Source: Pseudarthrobacter sp. PS3-L1
GTDB taxonomy: Bacteria > Actinomycetota > Actinomycetes > Actinomycetales > Micrococcaceae
DNA: 64,000 bases
Reading direction: 5' to 3'
Assembly: GCF_030063285.1 (NCBI RefSeq)
Contig: NZ_JASISU010000002.1
Span: 248,001 to 312,000, forward strand
Made by a program: the position numbers and the translations under genes. The notes beneath the pieces were generated by a model that made no database searches, was not told the DNA's origin, and saw nothing but the letters and a program-made list of their open reading frames with translations. This document shows, piece by piece, positions 1-8,292 of the stretch. The stretch's first letter is position 1. Every line of letters starts with the position of its first letter.

Positions 1-504
1 GCTGCTGCCACTGCCTCACAAGCACCAGTCCGCACGGGACCCCGGGACCCAGGAGATGCCTGGGTTGAGGGGGACAAGGGGAAGTTCTGGGGGCGTTTCG
101 GTGCCGCGGGTGTCCTGGTCTATGACCCCACGAAGGGTGTGTTGTTGCAGCATCGGGCTATCTGGAGCCACAACGGCGGGACGTGGGGGCTGCCAGGTGG
201 CGCCCTGCACCAGCACGAAGATGCAGTGACGGGGGCGCTGAGGGAAGCGCATGAAGAAGCTTCGGTTCCGGCGGACAACGTCGAGGTACTGTTTACCTCC
301 CTCCTGGACTTCGGCTACTGGTCCTACACCACGGTGGTCCTGCTGGCCGTGACAGCTTTCGAGCCAGTCATCAACGACCCCGAGAGTATCGCGCTGCGCT
401 GGGTCCCCGTGGCAGACGTTGACCTCCTGGAACTGCACCCGGGATTCGGCAGGTCCTGGGAGAACCTCAGGCCCCGCCTGCTGGAAGCAACAGACGGAGC
501 CTGA
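1..504 (+). CDS. Nudix hydrolase (5' end outside window)
   Basis: The reading frame is open from the first base, so the gene is truncated by the window edge. The visible 167 codons contain a Nudix box at about nt 199-267: a Gly, five residues, Glu, seven residues, then REAHEE. The usual Gly near the end of the box is Ser. Nudix enzymes hydrolyse nucleoside diphosphates linked to another moiety, with Mg2+ held by the REXXEE glutamates. The conserved WGLPGG run precedes the box. Substrate cannot be told from sequence. The next gene is convergent and starts its stop codon only 42 bp away. Confidence 0.85.
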   Translation, partial: AAATASQAPVRTGPRDPGDAWVEGDKGKFWGRFGAAGVLVYDPTKGVLLQHRAIWSHNGGTWGLPGGALHQHEDAVTGALREAHEEASVPADNVEVLFTSLLDFGYWSYTTVVLLAVTAFEPVINDPESIALRWVPVADVDLLELHPGFGRSWENLRPRLLEATDGA

Positions 505-546
505 GTCGGACGTGGCCTGCGGTGTGCCATGGTGCCGTGGGTCGGA

Positions 547-1224
547 CTAGGTGTCCTTGCCGTAGTCGGCGCTGACCAAGATGGGCAGGTGATCGGACTT
601 TCCCCGGGGCAGGGTCTCAACACTGGCTATGTTGAGTCCCAGTGAGGTGGCGAAGTCGAAGTGCCCCTTGAAAACCTTGTACCTGGTGTACGTCCGCCGA
701 TCGCTGAGCGTGAGGGCGTACCCAGAATTCTTCATGTGGGCATCGAGTTTCTTGGTGAAGAAGGGGTAGTTGAAGTCTCCCACCATCAGGGTCATGAGAC
801 CGCTTCCCATACTGAGGAGTTCGGCGTGCGCGGCATGGATCTGCTTGCGGCGCAGTGAATTCGACGCCGTCAATGGCGCAGCATGGAAAGACCCGATGAC
901 AAGCTCATGGGCCGTCTCGTTGTCCACCACGCGGGTTCCGATCAGCCGCTCATGGGCTGGGGCCAGGACCATGTCATGCATGGACTTCTTCAGGGCAAAG
1001 GACTGGGTACTCACCGGCGTGAAACGATCCTCTCGGTAATAAATTGCCAGTCCAAGGCGATTGCCCTTGGTGCTGTCCGCTAGCCTCAGGCCGCCAAGGG
1101 TTTCCGGCAGGTCCGTATGGTCGACTTCCTGCAGGCAGAGCGCATCCACATTGAAGTCATTCGCCAGGTGCAGAAGCTCGCTGCTGGCATGGTGTTTCCG
1201 CAGGTTATAGCTGATGACGCGCAT
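547..1224 (-). CDS. Endonuclease/exonuclease/phosphatase family protein
   Basis: A 225-residue protein of the DNase-I-like fold. It begins RVISYNLRKH with the metal-linked Asn, followed by LQEVDH with the metal-binding Glu near residue 34. A central VGDFN motif and a C-terminal SDHLPI motif supply the catalytic Asp/Asn and His. All four family blocks are present, so the enzyme should be an active phosphodiesterase or phosphomonoesterase; whether it acts on nucleic acid, a phospholipid or an inositol phosphate is not visible. No signal peptide is seen. It is divergent from the thioesterase gene, with a 163-bp shared promoter region. Confidence 0.8.
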   Translation of the reverse strand: MRVISYNLRKHHASSELLHLANDFNVDALCLQEVDHTDLPETLGGLRLADSTKGNRLGLAIYYREDRFTPVSTQSFALKKSMHDMVLAPAHERLIGTRVVDNETAHELVIGSFHAAPLTASNSLRRKQIHAAHAELLSMGSGLMTLMVGDFNYPFFTKKLDAHMKNSGYALTLSDRRTYTRYKVFKGHFDFATSLGLNIASVETLPRGKSDHLPILVSADYGKDT

Positions 1225-1387
1225 GATGGGACATCCTCTTTCCGAGGTTGCTGGGCTGGCCAGTGACTGATTCTATCCGCAAGAGCGTAGCGGTGGCTGG
1301 AACATGAACCGCCACGTCATGGGGATAGTGTGAGTGGGCAATTGCGTCGCGTAAAGGATGCGACAGTGAAGGAAAGGAAACAGGCTG

Positions 1388-2191
1388 TTGAGTTCCACCG
1401 CACAGGACCTGGCCACAGGCGACTTCTACTATGAGGACCTGGGTGCTGGCCGTTACCGGTCCACCCTTCACGCCCAGGGGGCCTGGAACGAGCACGAACA
1501 GCACATGGCGCCAGCCTCCGGTCTGCTGGCACACTGCCTGGAAGGACATGATCCCCGGCCGGAACTGCGGATGGCGAGGCTTAGCTACGAGATCCTGGGC
1601 TTGATCCCCGGCGGCGAATTCCACATCGAAACAACCACCCTCCGGCCCGGCAAAACCATCGAACTGGTCCAGGCGGAACTCATTGCCAACGGCCGGACGG
1701 CCATCAGGGCCACAGCGTGGCGCATGATCACCAGCGACACAGCTGACGTTGCCGCTGTGGAAGATGCAGTCATTGACCCGCCGGCGGACTGTTCGCCCTT
1801 TGACGCCTCGAATGTCTGGCCTGGCGGTTTTATCCGCTCCATTGACTTCAAGGTCGCGGACTCCAGCCGGCCTGGAGCAGGAACCGTGTGGCTGAGCACG
1901 CATCACCCACTGATCAATACAGGCAGCGTGAGCGCCATGGCTCGCCTGGTTGGCATGGTGGATACCTCCAACGGCATTGCCACGCGAGTCACCCCGGGTG
2001 CCGGCGGTTTCGCCTTCCCCAACCTCGACCTGCAGATCCACATGTACCGTGCACCCATTGGGGAATGGCTTGGCCTGGACAACTCCGTGACGTTTGGCGG
2101 GGACGGAATTGGACTGACGTCCACTGTCCTGCACGACGAACGAGGCCCCTTTGGCCGTTCGGAACAGATTCTCACCTTGCGCAGGACCTAG
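1388..2191 (+). CDS. Acyl-CoA thioesterase family protein
   Basis: A 267-residue protein matching actinobacterial TesB-like double-hotdog thioesterases. The first half (QGAWNEHEQHMAPASG to the E-T-x-T-L-R-PGKTIE segment) looks like one hotdog unit and the second half like another. The start is TTG at 1388, preceded by a clear AAGGAAAGG ribosome site at about 1371-1379. The likely reaction is hydrolysis of an acyl-CoA, but acyl chain preference is unknown. It stands alone, divergent from the upstream phosphatase gene and convergent with the DUF2177 gene 23 bp downstream. The assignment rests on recognised family resemblance, not on identified catalytic residues. Confidence 0.7.
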   Translation: MSSTAQDLATGDFYYEDLGAGRYRSTLHAQGAWNEHEQHMAPASGLLAHCLEGHDPRPELRMARLSYEILGLIPGGEFHIETTTLRPGKTIELVQAELIANGRTAIRATAWRMITSDTADVAAVEDAVIDPPADCSPFDASNVWPGGFIRSIDFKVADSSRPGAGTVWLSTHHPLINTGSVSAMARLVGMVDTSNGIATRVTPGAGGFAFPNLDLQIHMYRAPIGEWLGLDNSVTFGGDGIGLTSTVLHDERGPFGRSEQILTLRRT

Positions 2192-2214
2192 GGGCCGACG
2201 TCGGGCGGGGAACC

Positions 2215-2598
2215 TCAGTGGAACACCAGCCAAGCACCCAGTGTGGAAACTCCGGTCAAGAAGGTGCCCCAGATGATGTCCACCACCACCAGCTTCAACG
2301 GCCACAGCTTTAGCGTCGCTGCGTTGGTGAGGTCATACGTGGCGTATGCGAATGCTCCCAGCCCGGCACCGTAGCCCAGGGCAACCCACCAGTTCTCGCT
2401 GGCCAGTGCCGGCTGCAGCGCAAAAAACACCACGCCGGCAATGTACAGGACATAAAAAACCACCGCGTAGCCTAGATTCGGTTTGTTGGCCATCAGTGGT
2501 TCGATCTGCCGGCGGTAGAACGGGTTCATGCTCTTGAGCCAGACGGCGTCGACAACAGCGAACACAGCCGCGACAACCAGGAATTGCAAAATGATCAT
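2215..2598 (-). CDS. DUF2177 family membrane protein
   Basis: A 127-residue integral membrane protein with about four hydrophobic helices. It shows the family traits D-A-V-W-L near the N-terminus, a Y-R-x-I motif after helix 1, and a YDLTNAATL motif in the third helix region. I place the start at the ATG at 2598 (MIILQF...), because a longer frame upstream would add a non-membranous stretch that lies inside the divergent lipoate-ligase gene. Function of the family is unknown. The start codon faces that of the divergent lipoate ligase gene with only 16 bp between, so any promoter must lie within the neighbour. Confidence 0.75.
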   Translation of the reverse strand: MIILQFLVVAAVFAVVDAVWLKSMNPFYRRQIEPLMANKPNLGYAVVFYVLYIAGVVFFALQPALASENWWVALGYGAGLGAFAYATYDLTNAATLKLWPLKLVVVDIIWGTFLTGVSTLGAWLVFH

Positions 2599-2614
2599 AA
2601 GGGAGCTTAGCAAG

Positions 2615-3364
2615 ATGGCACAGGCGCAGAAGCACGCGAAGCCGCTCACTGTGGTGCGGCAGGACGTGTCCCTGGGCGCAGCCGGAGACCTTGATTTCGC
2701 CATCGACCTGCTGGGGCGGGCACGAGGCGGAAGCATCGGGCCCATGCTGCGCCTCTACCGTCCGCAGCGGACGGTGGCCTTTGGCCAGCGCGATGCCAAA
2801 CTCCCCGGATTTTCCATGGCTGCCCAGGCCTGCCGGAACCTTGGATTCGAACCACTGGTGCGGAAGGCAGGCGGCCGTGCTGCGGCGTACCATCCGGGCT
2901 CTCTTGTAGTGGATCACCTTGAGCCGGATATGGACGCCATTGTCGGTTCCAAGGAACGGTTCGCGGTTTTTGGCGAACTCCTGGCAGAGGCGCTGCGCAG
3001 GGTGGGAGTGGATGCCCACGTGGGCGAAATTCCGGGAGAGTACTGTCCCGGGGAATTCACTGTCCATGGCGTTCCGGCGGAGCCTGGGCTCCCGCGGATC
3101 AAGCTGGTGGGAACAGCGCAGCGGGTGGTGGCCGGGGCCTGGCTGTTCAGCTCAGCCATTGTGGTGGAGGATTCAGCCCCCATCCGGGATGTCCTGGTGG
3201 ACAGCTACCGGGAGCTTGGCCTCGAGTGGGATCCGGCCACAGCTGGTGCGGCCAACGATCTGGTGCCTGGCGTGACGGTGGCGGACCTGGAACGGACAGT
3301 GCTTGAATGTTATGCGGAGCGTGGACCCCTGGTGTCAGCATCATTCGCCTCGCTGCGCCACTGA
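2615..3364 (+). CDS. Lipoate--protein ligase family protein
   Basis: A 249-residue BPL/LPL-fold protein. Diagnostic blocks are RKAGGRAAAYHPGS, which corresponds to the R-R-x-x-G-G-G nucleotide/lipoate loop, and IKLVGTAQRVVAGAW, which contains the conserved lysine and the following KxxG-Q signature. Such proteins transfer lipoyl or octanoyl groups onto lipoyl domains of 2-oxoacid dehydrogenases or the glycine cleavage H protein. Whether this one is an ATP-dependent ligase or an amidotransferase (LipL/LipM-like) is not decided by these motifs. Start at ATG 2615 is supported by AGGGAG at 2600-2605; an in-frame ATG at 2591 has no such site. Confidence 0.8.
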   Translation: MAQAQKHAKPLTVVRQDVSLGAAGDLDFAIDLLGRARGGSIGPMLRLYRPQRTVAFGQRDAKLPGFSMAAQACRNLGFEPLVRKAGGRAAAYHPGSLVVDHLEPDMDAIVGSKERFAVFGELLAEALRRVGVDAHVGEIPGEYCPGEFTVHGVPAEPGLPRIKLVGTAQRVVAGAWLFSSAIVVEDSAPIRDVLVDSYRELGLEWDPATAGAANDLVPGVTVADLERTVLECYAERGPLVSASFASLRH

Positions 3365-3403
3365 TTCCATCCTCCATCGCCTCACAGCCAATCCCCTGGA
3401 ATC

Positions 3404-3453
3404 AACAATGCAGCGTGCCGGTTCCCACCGGGGAATCGGCACGCTGCATTGTT
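3404..3453. terminator. Long bidirectional hairpin terminator
   Basis: A perfect 17-bp inverted repeat (arms 3404-3420 and 3437-3453) continues inward through six more pairs, including one G-T, to an ACCG tetraloop at 3427-3430. It sits between the convergent lipoate ligase and MBL-hydrolase genes. No strong T-run flanks either side. Confidence 0.85.
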
Positions 3454-3467
3454 AGACGGCGTAGGCC

Positions 3468-4115
3468 TCAGTGACCGCGCGCAATCCAGTCTTCGAGGTG
3501 CGGGGCTTCGGCTCCGATGGTGGTGGAATCACCGTGTCCGGTCCGCACCACGGTCTGTCCCGGAAGGGTCAGCAGCCGCGTGCGGATTGATTCAACAATG
3601 GTGGGGAAGTCGCTGTATGACCTTCCCGTTGCTCCCGGTCCGCCATTAAACAGCGTGTCTCCGGTAAAAACCGTGTCCTCGGCACCGAGCACAAATGACA
3701 CGGAACCAGGGGAGTGCCCTGGGGTGTGCAGTGCCTGGAGGGTCGAGCCGCCGATGCTGAATTCTTCTCCGTCGGTGATGTCGGCGTCGGGCTCCGCCTC
3801 GGGGTAGACGTCGTTCCAGAGCATCCAGTCATCCCGGTGCAGGTGCACCGGGGCGCCACTGAGCTCGCGGAATTCCGCAACCGAGCGGATGTGATCGTCA
3901 TGGCCGTGCGTGAGCAGGATGGCAGTGACGGCGCGGTCACCCACGGCGTCGGCCACGGCCTGGGCGTTGTGCGCAGGATCGATCACTATGCACTCAGTGT
4001 CCGTGCCGATAATCCAGACGTTGTTGTCCACATCCCACGTTCCGTCGTCCAGGGAAAAGGCCCCGGACGTGACAAGGTTATCAATGCGCAGGGAGCCCGC
4101 TTCGGCCCCTGTCAC
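3468..4115 (-). CDS. MBL-fold hydrolase, probable S-formylmycothiol hydrolase
   Basis: A 215-residue metallo-beta-lactamase-fold hydrolase of the glyoxalase-II-like group. The zinc motif LTHGHDDH (HxHxDH), a downstream GH in HTPGHSPGS, and FTGDTLF with the bridging Asp are all present. It starts with GTG inside a 4-bp GTGA overlap with the upstream S-(hydroxymethyl)mycothiol dehydrogenase gene, so translation is coupled. In actinobacteria this pairing suggests that the hydrolase cleaves the S-formylmycothiol produced by the dehydrogenase, releasing formate and mycothiol. That role is an inference from context; the sequence alone shows only a thioester-hydrolase-type MBL protein. Confidence 0.8.
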   Translation of the reverse strand: MTGAEAGSLRIDNLVTSGAFSLDDGTWDVDNNVWIIGTDTECIVIDPAHNAQAVADAVGDRAVTAILLTHGHDDHIRSVAEFRELSGAPVHLHRDDWMLWNDVYPEAEPDADITDGEEFSIGGSTLQALHTPGHSPGSVSFVLGAEDTVFTGDTLFNGGPGATGRSYSDFPTIVESIRTRLLTLPGQTVVRTGHGDSTTIGAEAPHLEDWIARGH

Positions 4116-5197
4116 AGTTCCACCACGGAGCGCAGAACCGTTCCGGCATGCATCTTCTCGAACGCTTCTTCCACCTGGTCGATGGTGATGCGTTCAGTGA
4201 CAAACGCATCGAGGTCCAGTTTTCCCTTCTGGTAGAGATCAACCAGCATGGGGAAATCGCGGGACGGCAGGCAGTCGCCGTACCACGAGGATTTCAGGGA
4301 TCCGCCGCGGCCAAAAACGTCCAGGAGAGGCAGTTCTAGGGTCATCTCCGGTGTGGGGACGCCCACCAGAACCACTGTTCCGGCGAGGTCGCGGGCGTAG
4401 AAGGCCTGCTTGTAGGTCTCCGGACGTCCGACGGCGTCAATCACCACGTCTGCTCCGAAACCACCCGTGAGTTCGCGGATGGCCTCGACGGGGTCGGTTG
4501 TGGAGGAATCAATGGTGTGGCTTGCCCCGAGGTGCTTGGCGCGTTCGAGCTTCTTGGTATCGATGTCGACCGCGATAATGGTTGTTGCGCCAGCAAGGGC
4601 TGCACCAGCAACAGCTGAAACGCCCACGCCGCCACAACCAATGACGGCCACGGAATCGCCGCGCTTGATGTTTCCGGTGTTGATTGCGGCGCCCAGCCCT
4701 GCCATGACACCGCAGCCCAGCAGGCCGACAGCGGCGGCATCGGCATCAGGGTCCACCTTGGTGCACTGACCCGCTGCTACGAGGGTTTTCTCGATGAAAG
4801 CTCCGATCCCCAGGGCCGCCGTGAGCTCGGTGCCGTCTTCCAGCGTCATTTTCTGGGTGGCGTTGTGGGTATTGAAGCAATATTGCGGCTGGCCTTTTGC
4901 ACAGGCACGGCACTCGCCACAGACGGCACGCCAGTTCAGGACCACACGGTCACCGGGAACTACGTTGGTGACGTCGGGGCCAACTGCGCTTACCACCCCC
5001 GTTGCTTCATGCCCAAGCAGGAAGGGGAAATCATCGCTGATGCCACCCTGCTTGTAGTGCAGGTCCGTATGGCAGACGCCGCTGGTGATGATGTCCACCA
5101 GTGCCTCGCCCGGACCGGGCTCCGGAACCAGGATGGTCTCCAGCGTGACGGGTGCGTTTTTGGAAAGGACAACGGCACCTTTGACTTTATGGACCAC
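4112..5197 (-). CDS. S-(hydroxymethyl)mycothiol dehydrogenase
   Basis: A 361-residue zinc-dependent medium-chain dehydrogenase that oxidises the formaldehyde-mycothiol adduct with NAD+ (EC 1.1.1.306 family). Catalytic zinc ligands are C42 and H63-E64 (GHE). The structural zinc site is formed by C93, C96, C99 and C107. The nucleotide-binding loop is [10 protein letters not shown]. The start is GTG at 5197, with AAGGAG about 7 bases upstream. It is the first gene of a two-gene unit with the MBL hydrolase. It implies that the host makes mycothiol, an actinobacterial thiol. The mycoredoxin gene lies just upstream on the same strand but ends in its own terminator. Confidence 0.92.
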   Translation of the reverse strand: MVHKVKGAVVLSKNAPVTLETILVPEPGPGEALVDIITSGVCHTDLHYKQGGISDDFPFLLGHEATGVVSAVGPDVTNVVPGDRVVLNWRAVCGECRACAKGQPQYCFNTHNATQKMTLEDGTELTAALGIGAFIEKTLVAAGQCTKVDPDADAAAVGLLGCGVMAGLGAAINTGNIKRGDSVAVIGCGGVGVSAVAGAALAGATTIIAVDIDTKKLERAKHLGASHTIDSSTTDPVEAIRELTGGFGADVVIDAVGRPETYKQAFYARDLAGTVVLVGVPTPEMTLELPLLDVFGRGGSLKSSWYGDCLPSRDFPMLVDLYQKGKLDLDAFVTERITIDQVEEAFEKMHAGTVLRSVVEL

Positions 5198-5242
5198 GAA
5201 CAGCTCCTTGGATAGCGGTGATGACGGATTGCGGTGATGACG

Positions 5243-5279
5243 AAAAAAGTTCAGGACTGGTCTGGGCCAGTCCTGAACT
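5243..5279 (-). terminator. Intrinsic terminator of mycoredoxin gene
   Basis: Perfect 13-bp arms (5248-5260 and 5267-5279) with a 6-base loop. Read on the minus strand, the stem is followed by six T residues (5243-5248), a classical Rho-independent terminator. It separates mycoredoxin from the downstream dehydrogenase gene. Confidence 0.92.
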
Positions 5280-5314
5280 GTCTATCATATGGACCCTTGT
5301 GGGCGTAGGCGGTG

Positions 5315-5614
5315 CTAGGCCGCGAGGCGGGTCTTGACCTCGGCTGCGGAAGGATTCGTGGCCGATGACCCGTCAGGGAACAACACCGTGGGAACCGTCT
5401 GGTTGCCGCCGTTGATTTTTTCGACCAGGGCAGCGGTTCCCTCCACCTCTTCGATGTTGATCTCGGTGTACCCGATGCCCTGGGCATCCAGCTGCTTCTT
5501 CAGCCGTTTGCAGTAGCCGCACCACGATGTGGAGAACATGGTGATGGTGCCGGATTCGGGGGTGAAGTCCACGAGGATCTCCTTGATTGGATCGATTGCT
5601 TTCGTTGATGTCAA
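5315..5614 (-). CDS. Mycoredoxin (glutaredoxin-like, CxxC)
   Basis: A 99-residue thioredoxin-fold protein with the active site WCGYC at C32/C35 and a TVPT cis-proline loop, the pattern of actinobacterial mycoredoxin. Such proteins reduce protein-mycothiol mixed disulfides using mycothiol. The start is probably TTG at 5614, preceded by AGGG; the next Met (residue 26) is only 6 residues before the active site and would delete the first strand. It lies next to the mycothiol-dependent formaldehyde module, fitting a thiol-redox role. NrdH-type redoxins are the main alternative, but the sequence looks closer to mycoredoxin. Confidence 0.85.
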   Translation of the reverse strand: MTSTKAIDPIKEILVDFTPESGTITMFSTSWCGYCKRLKKQLDAQGIGYTEINIEEVEGTAALVEKINGGNQTVPTVLFPDGSSATNPSAAEVKTRLAA

Positions 5615-5758
5615 CGGACCCTATGGCGGCACTATTCCCGATGCCCGGCAAACCCATGGCCCGGGCCTGTGTGCGTGCCCGACTGCCGGGCAGGAAGTCC
5701 TGCTGACCCGGATAGGCTGGGAGCAGCGAGAACGCCGCACCCGAGGAAAGGCAACATC

Positions 5759-6220
5759 ATGACGCTCAAGGAGCGCCTGAAGGACGACGTCGTCACCCAC
5801 ATGAAGGCCGGCAACAAAACAGCACTGACTACCGTGCGCAATGTGCTGGGAGAAATTACCACCCGGGAGAAGTCCGGCAAGGCGCCCGTGGACCTGGACG
5901 AGGCACAGGTGACGGCACTTTTGCAGAAAGAGGCAGCAAAGCGCCGGGACACGGCGAAAATCTATACGGAGGCCGCGGAGCCAGACCGTGCAGCTGCCGA
6001 AATCGCCGAGGCGGAAATTATCGAGGCGTACTTGCCCAAGGCCCTGAACCGGGATGAGGTAGAAGCGATTGTCGACGCAGAGATTGCGGCGCTGACAGGC
6101 GCCGGCCAGGTATTGTCCATCCGTTCCATGGGTGGTGTGATGAAGCCGGTCACCGCCAAGGTAGCTGGCCGCTTTGATGGCAAGACCGTCAGCGAGATTG
6201 TCCGCAGCCGCCTCTCCTAG
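5759..6220 (+). CDS. GatB/YqeY domain-containing protein
   Basis: A 153-residue YqeY-family protein, resembling the C-terminal tail domain of GatB, which touches tRNA in the amidotransferase complex. Typical blocks are LKERLKDDVVTHMKAGNK, the EIIEAYLPK segment, and the C-terminal GRFDGKTVSEIVR. The precise role of stand-alone YqeY is unknown. Start ATG 5759 follows GAGGAAAGG at 5742-5750. A longer upstream frame exists but has no coding character. It is divergent from mycoredoxin and is followed 82 bp later by the SRAP gene. Confidence 0.85.
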   Translation: MTLKERLKDDVVTHMKAGNKTALTTVRNVLGEITTREKSGKAPVDLDEAQVTALLQKEAAKRRDTAKIYTEAAEPDRAAAEIAEAEIIEAYLPKALNRDEVEAIVDAEIAALTGAGQVLSIRSMGGVMKPVTAKVAGRFDGKTVSEIVRSRLS

Positions 6221-6302
6221 GGACTGGGTAACTGCCGCTGCGCCCGCCGCGCCTCGGGCTACGAAGCATGACAGGTGGTTCGGGGGGTGCCATGCTGGAG
6301 CC

Positions 6303-7064
6303 ATGTGTGGACGCTATGTGATGGCACGGGCCGTGGGTGACCTTCTGGCCGACTTTGACGCTGCCCTCGACGAGCAGGTGATGGACGACGTCGAACTGCC
6401 GCCGTCGTGGAACGTGGCACCCACCGACGACGTTCCGATTGTCCTGGAACGGTTGATTGACGGCGCTGCCGTGCGTCAGCTCCACGTGGCGCGATGGGGC
6501 CTGGTGCCGTCCTGGGCGAAGGACCCCGGCATTGGTTCGCGGATGATCAATGCCCGCAGCGAAAGCGTCCTGGAGAAGCCCGCATTCCGCAAGGCAATCC
6601 TGTCCCGTCGTTGCGCTGTTCCCGCTGATGGTTACTACGAGTGGAAGAAAGGGCCGGGCAAAGCCCGCCAGCCCTACTATGTGCACCCGCAGCACGGCGA
6701 CTCGTTGGCGTTCGCGGGGCTTTATGAATGGTGGAAAAACCCGGCTGTGGCAGAAGGTGAACCTGGCCGATGGCTGCTCTCTACTGCGATCCTCACGGCA
6801 GACACCCCGCCGCCTGGTGCGGAGTCCTCCGTTTTTGCCAAGCTCACCGAACTCCACGACAGGGTTCCGCTGCCTATGACCCAGGCGACCATGGCGGCCT
6901 GGTTGGATCCAAGGGCAGACGATCCTGGCGCCCTGGTGGATCTTGTGACGTCGGGAGTGCAGGAAGCGGCAGCACACTGGCACGTTGAATCAGTGGGGAC
7001 AGCTGTCGGCAATGTCCGCAACAACGGCCCAGCCCTGATTGAACCCGTGCAGGCACTGTTCTGA
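6303..7064 (+). CDS. SOS response-associated peptidase (SRAP/HMCES-YedK family)
   Basis: A 253-residue SRAP-domain protein. Cys2, exposed after Met removal, is the residue that forms a thiazolidine crosslink with abasic sites in single-stranded DNA. The other active-site elements are visible: the Asn of NARSE, the Glu of DGYYEW and the His of LHDRVPLPM. The family shields abasic sites during replication and can also self-process. The start is fixed by the obligatory MCGRY at 6303; upstream frame is not coding. I see no LexA box directly in front. It is convergent with the efflux permease gene. Confidence 0.92.
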   Translation: MCGRYVMARAVGDLLADFDAALDEQVMDDVELPPSWNVAPTDDVPIVLERLIDGAAVRQLHVARWGLVPSWAKDPGIGSRMINARSESVLEKPAFRKAILSRRCAVPADGYYEWKKGPGKARQPYYVHPQHGDSLAFAGLYEWWKNPAVAEGEPGRWLLSTAILTADTPPPGAESSVFAKLTELHDRVPLPMTQATMAAWLDPRADDPGALVDLVTSGVQEAAAHWHVESVGTAVGNVRNNGPALIEPVQALF

Positions 7065-7107
7065 GCCGTCCCGTTCCTTCACTGCTGCAGCGCCATGGAC
7101 CGCGGCC

Positions 7108-8292
7108 CTAGAAACGGATGGCATCGATGACTTTGACGCGCACCGCCACCAGTGCCGGAATGGCGCCTGCGAGCGCTCCCACCACAAGTGACGCGCCGAG
7201 TCCCAGCAGGGCTGCTTCGATTGGGAACGCGGGGTAGGTGGTGAGCCCTGGTGCGATCTTCGATTCCACCCATGGATTTTTCACCACAGCCACCGCCACC
7301 ATGACGCCAAGGATCCCTGCGACAGCCGTTGCCACCACGGACTCCATCATGACGCCCAGGAAAATACGGTGTGAGCTGGCTCCGAAGCTTCGGCGGATTC
7401 CTATCTCCCGGACCCTGTAGCGCACCGTGACCATGGAGATGTTGAGCATGCCCACGGCTCCCAGAAGGAGCACCAGGCCCGCAATCCCAGCGACCGCAAC
7501 CTGGATGACGGCAAAAGGATCGCCCTGGCTGGCGTAGTCCATCCGGTCAACCTGGACCTGCATCCCGGGAAACTGCGCCTGGAGGTCAGCGGCAATGGCT
7601 GCCTTCAGGGGATCCGCCTGCGCTTCGCCCACCCAGAACTTGAACTGTTCGTACCCGCTTCCCGTGACGTTCGCCGCAGCTGCTGCTCCACTCAACATGA
7701 AGGCAGACGGGGGAACCTGTTCCCAGTCATCAGGTACCACTCCAATAATGACAGCGGTGGTGGTGCTAGTCCCAGAGAGTTTGACTGTTGGATTTGTGGT
7801 CAGGTTGGGGCGTCCGGCGAGGTTGTAAAACGCCTCATTGACCACCACTGCCGGTGCCAGGCGGGTCTCGTCCTCGGCCGCAAACCAGCCCCCTTTGGTG
7901 ATGGTGAGCCGGTGAATCATGCCATAGCCGGGATCGACCACTGTCAGGTTTACTGGCTGGACGCCGGCAGGAAACTGGAATCCGTGCTGGGTCTGGTCCG
8001 CGTGGGTGAAATACTCAATGTCATAACGGGCAATGACACCTTGATACGCGGCTTCCAGCTTTGCGGGGTCGGCGGCTGTTTCGCCGTAGATGCTGATGCC
8101 TAGGGTTGCGGCGCGGCCGCCGGTGCGCTCGGAGGATGCCTTGATGCCCTCCCTGGCCAGGTTGCCCACCCCCACAATTGAGGTCAGCGCCGCGACGGAA
8201 AGCGCCACTCCCACCAGTGCCAGCAGGATCCGGGTTTTGTTGATGAGCAGTTCCTGCCAGGCTTCCACCAGCGCAGAGGCAATCCCGGTCAT
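7108..8292 (-). CDS. ABC transporter permease (MacB/FtsX type)
   Basis: A 394-residue permease with an N-terminal transmembrane helix, a long extracytoplasmic MacB-PCD-like domain (about residues 45-265), and three C-terminal helices of the FtsX domain. The segment VRYRVREIGIRRSFGAS is the usual coupling region between helices. It forms the membrane part of a tripartite-like exporter with the ATPase and the adaptor encoded just upstream, and overlaps the ATPase gene by 4 bp (ATGA). Such systems export peptides, antibiotics or lipids, or act mechanically on the envelope. The cargo is not evident. Confidence 0.88.
   Translation of the reverse strand: MTGIASALVEAWQELLINKTRILLALVGVALSVAALTSIVGVGNLAREGIKASSERTGGRAATLGISIYGETAADPAKLEAAYQGVIARYDIEYFTHADQTQHGFQFPAGVQPVNLTVVDPGYGMIHRLTITKGGWFAAEDETRLAPAVVVNEAFYNLAGRPNLTTNPTVKLSGTSTTTAVIIGVVPDDWEQVPPSAFMLSGAAAAANVTGSGYEQFKFWVGEAQADPLKAAIAADLQAQFPGMQVQVDRMDYASQGDPFAVIQVAVAGIAGLVLLLGAVGMLNISMVTVRYRVREIGIRRSFGASSHRIFLGVMMESVVATAVAGILGVMVAVAVVKNPWVESKIAPGLTTYPAFPIEAALLGLGASLVVGALAGAIPALVAVRVKVIDAIRF

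Noticed and set aside
1205..2305. 366-codon open frame antisense to the thioesterase gene
   Set aside because: The plus-strand protein has a ribosome site and family features; the reverse frame overlaps two other genes and has none.
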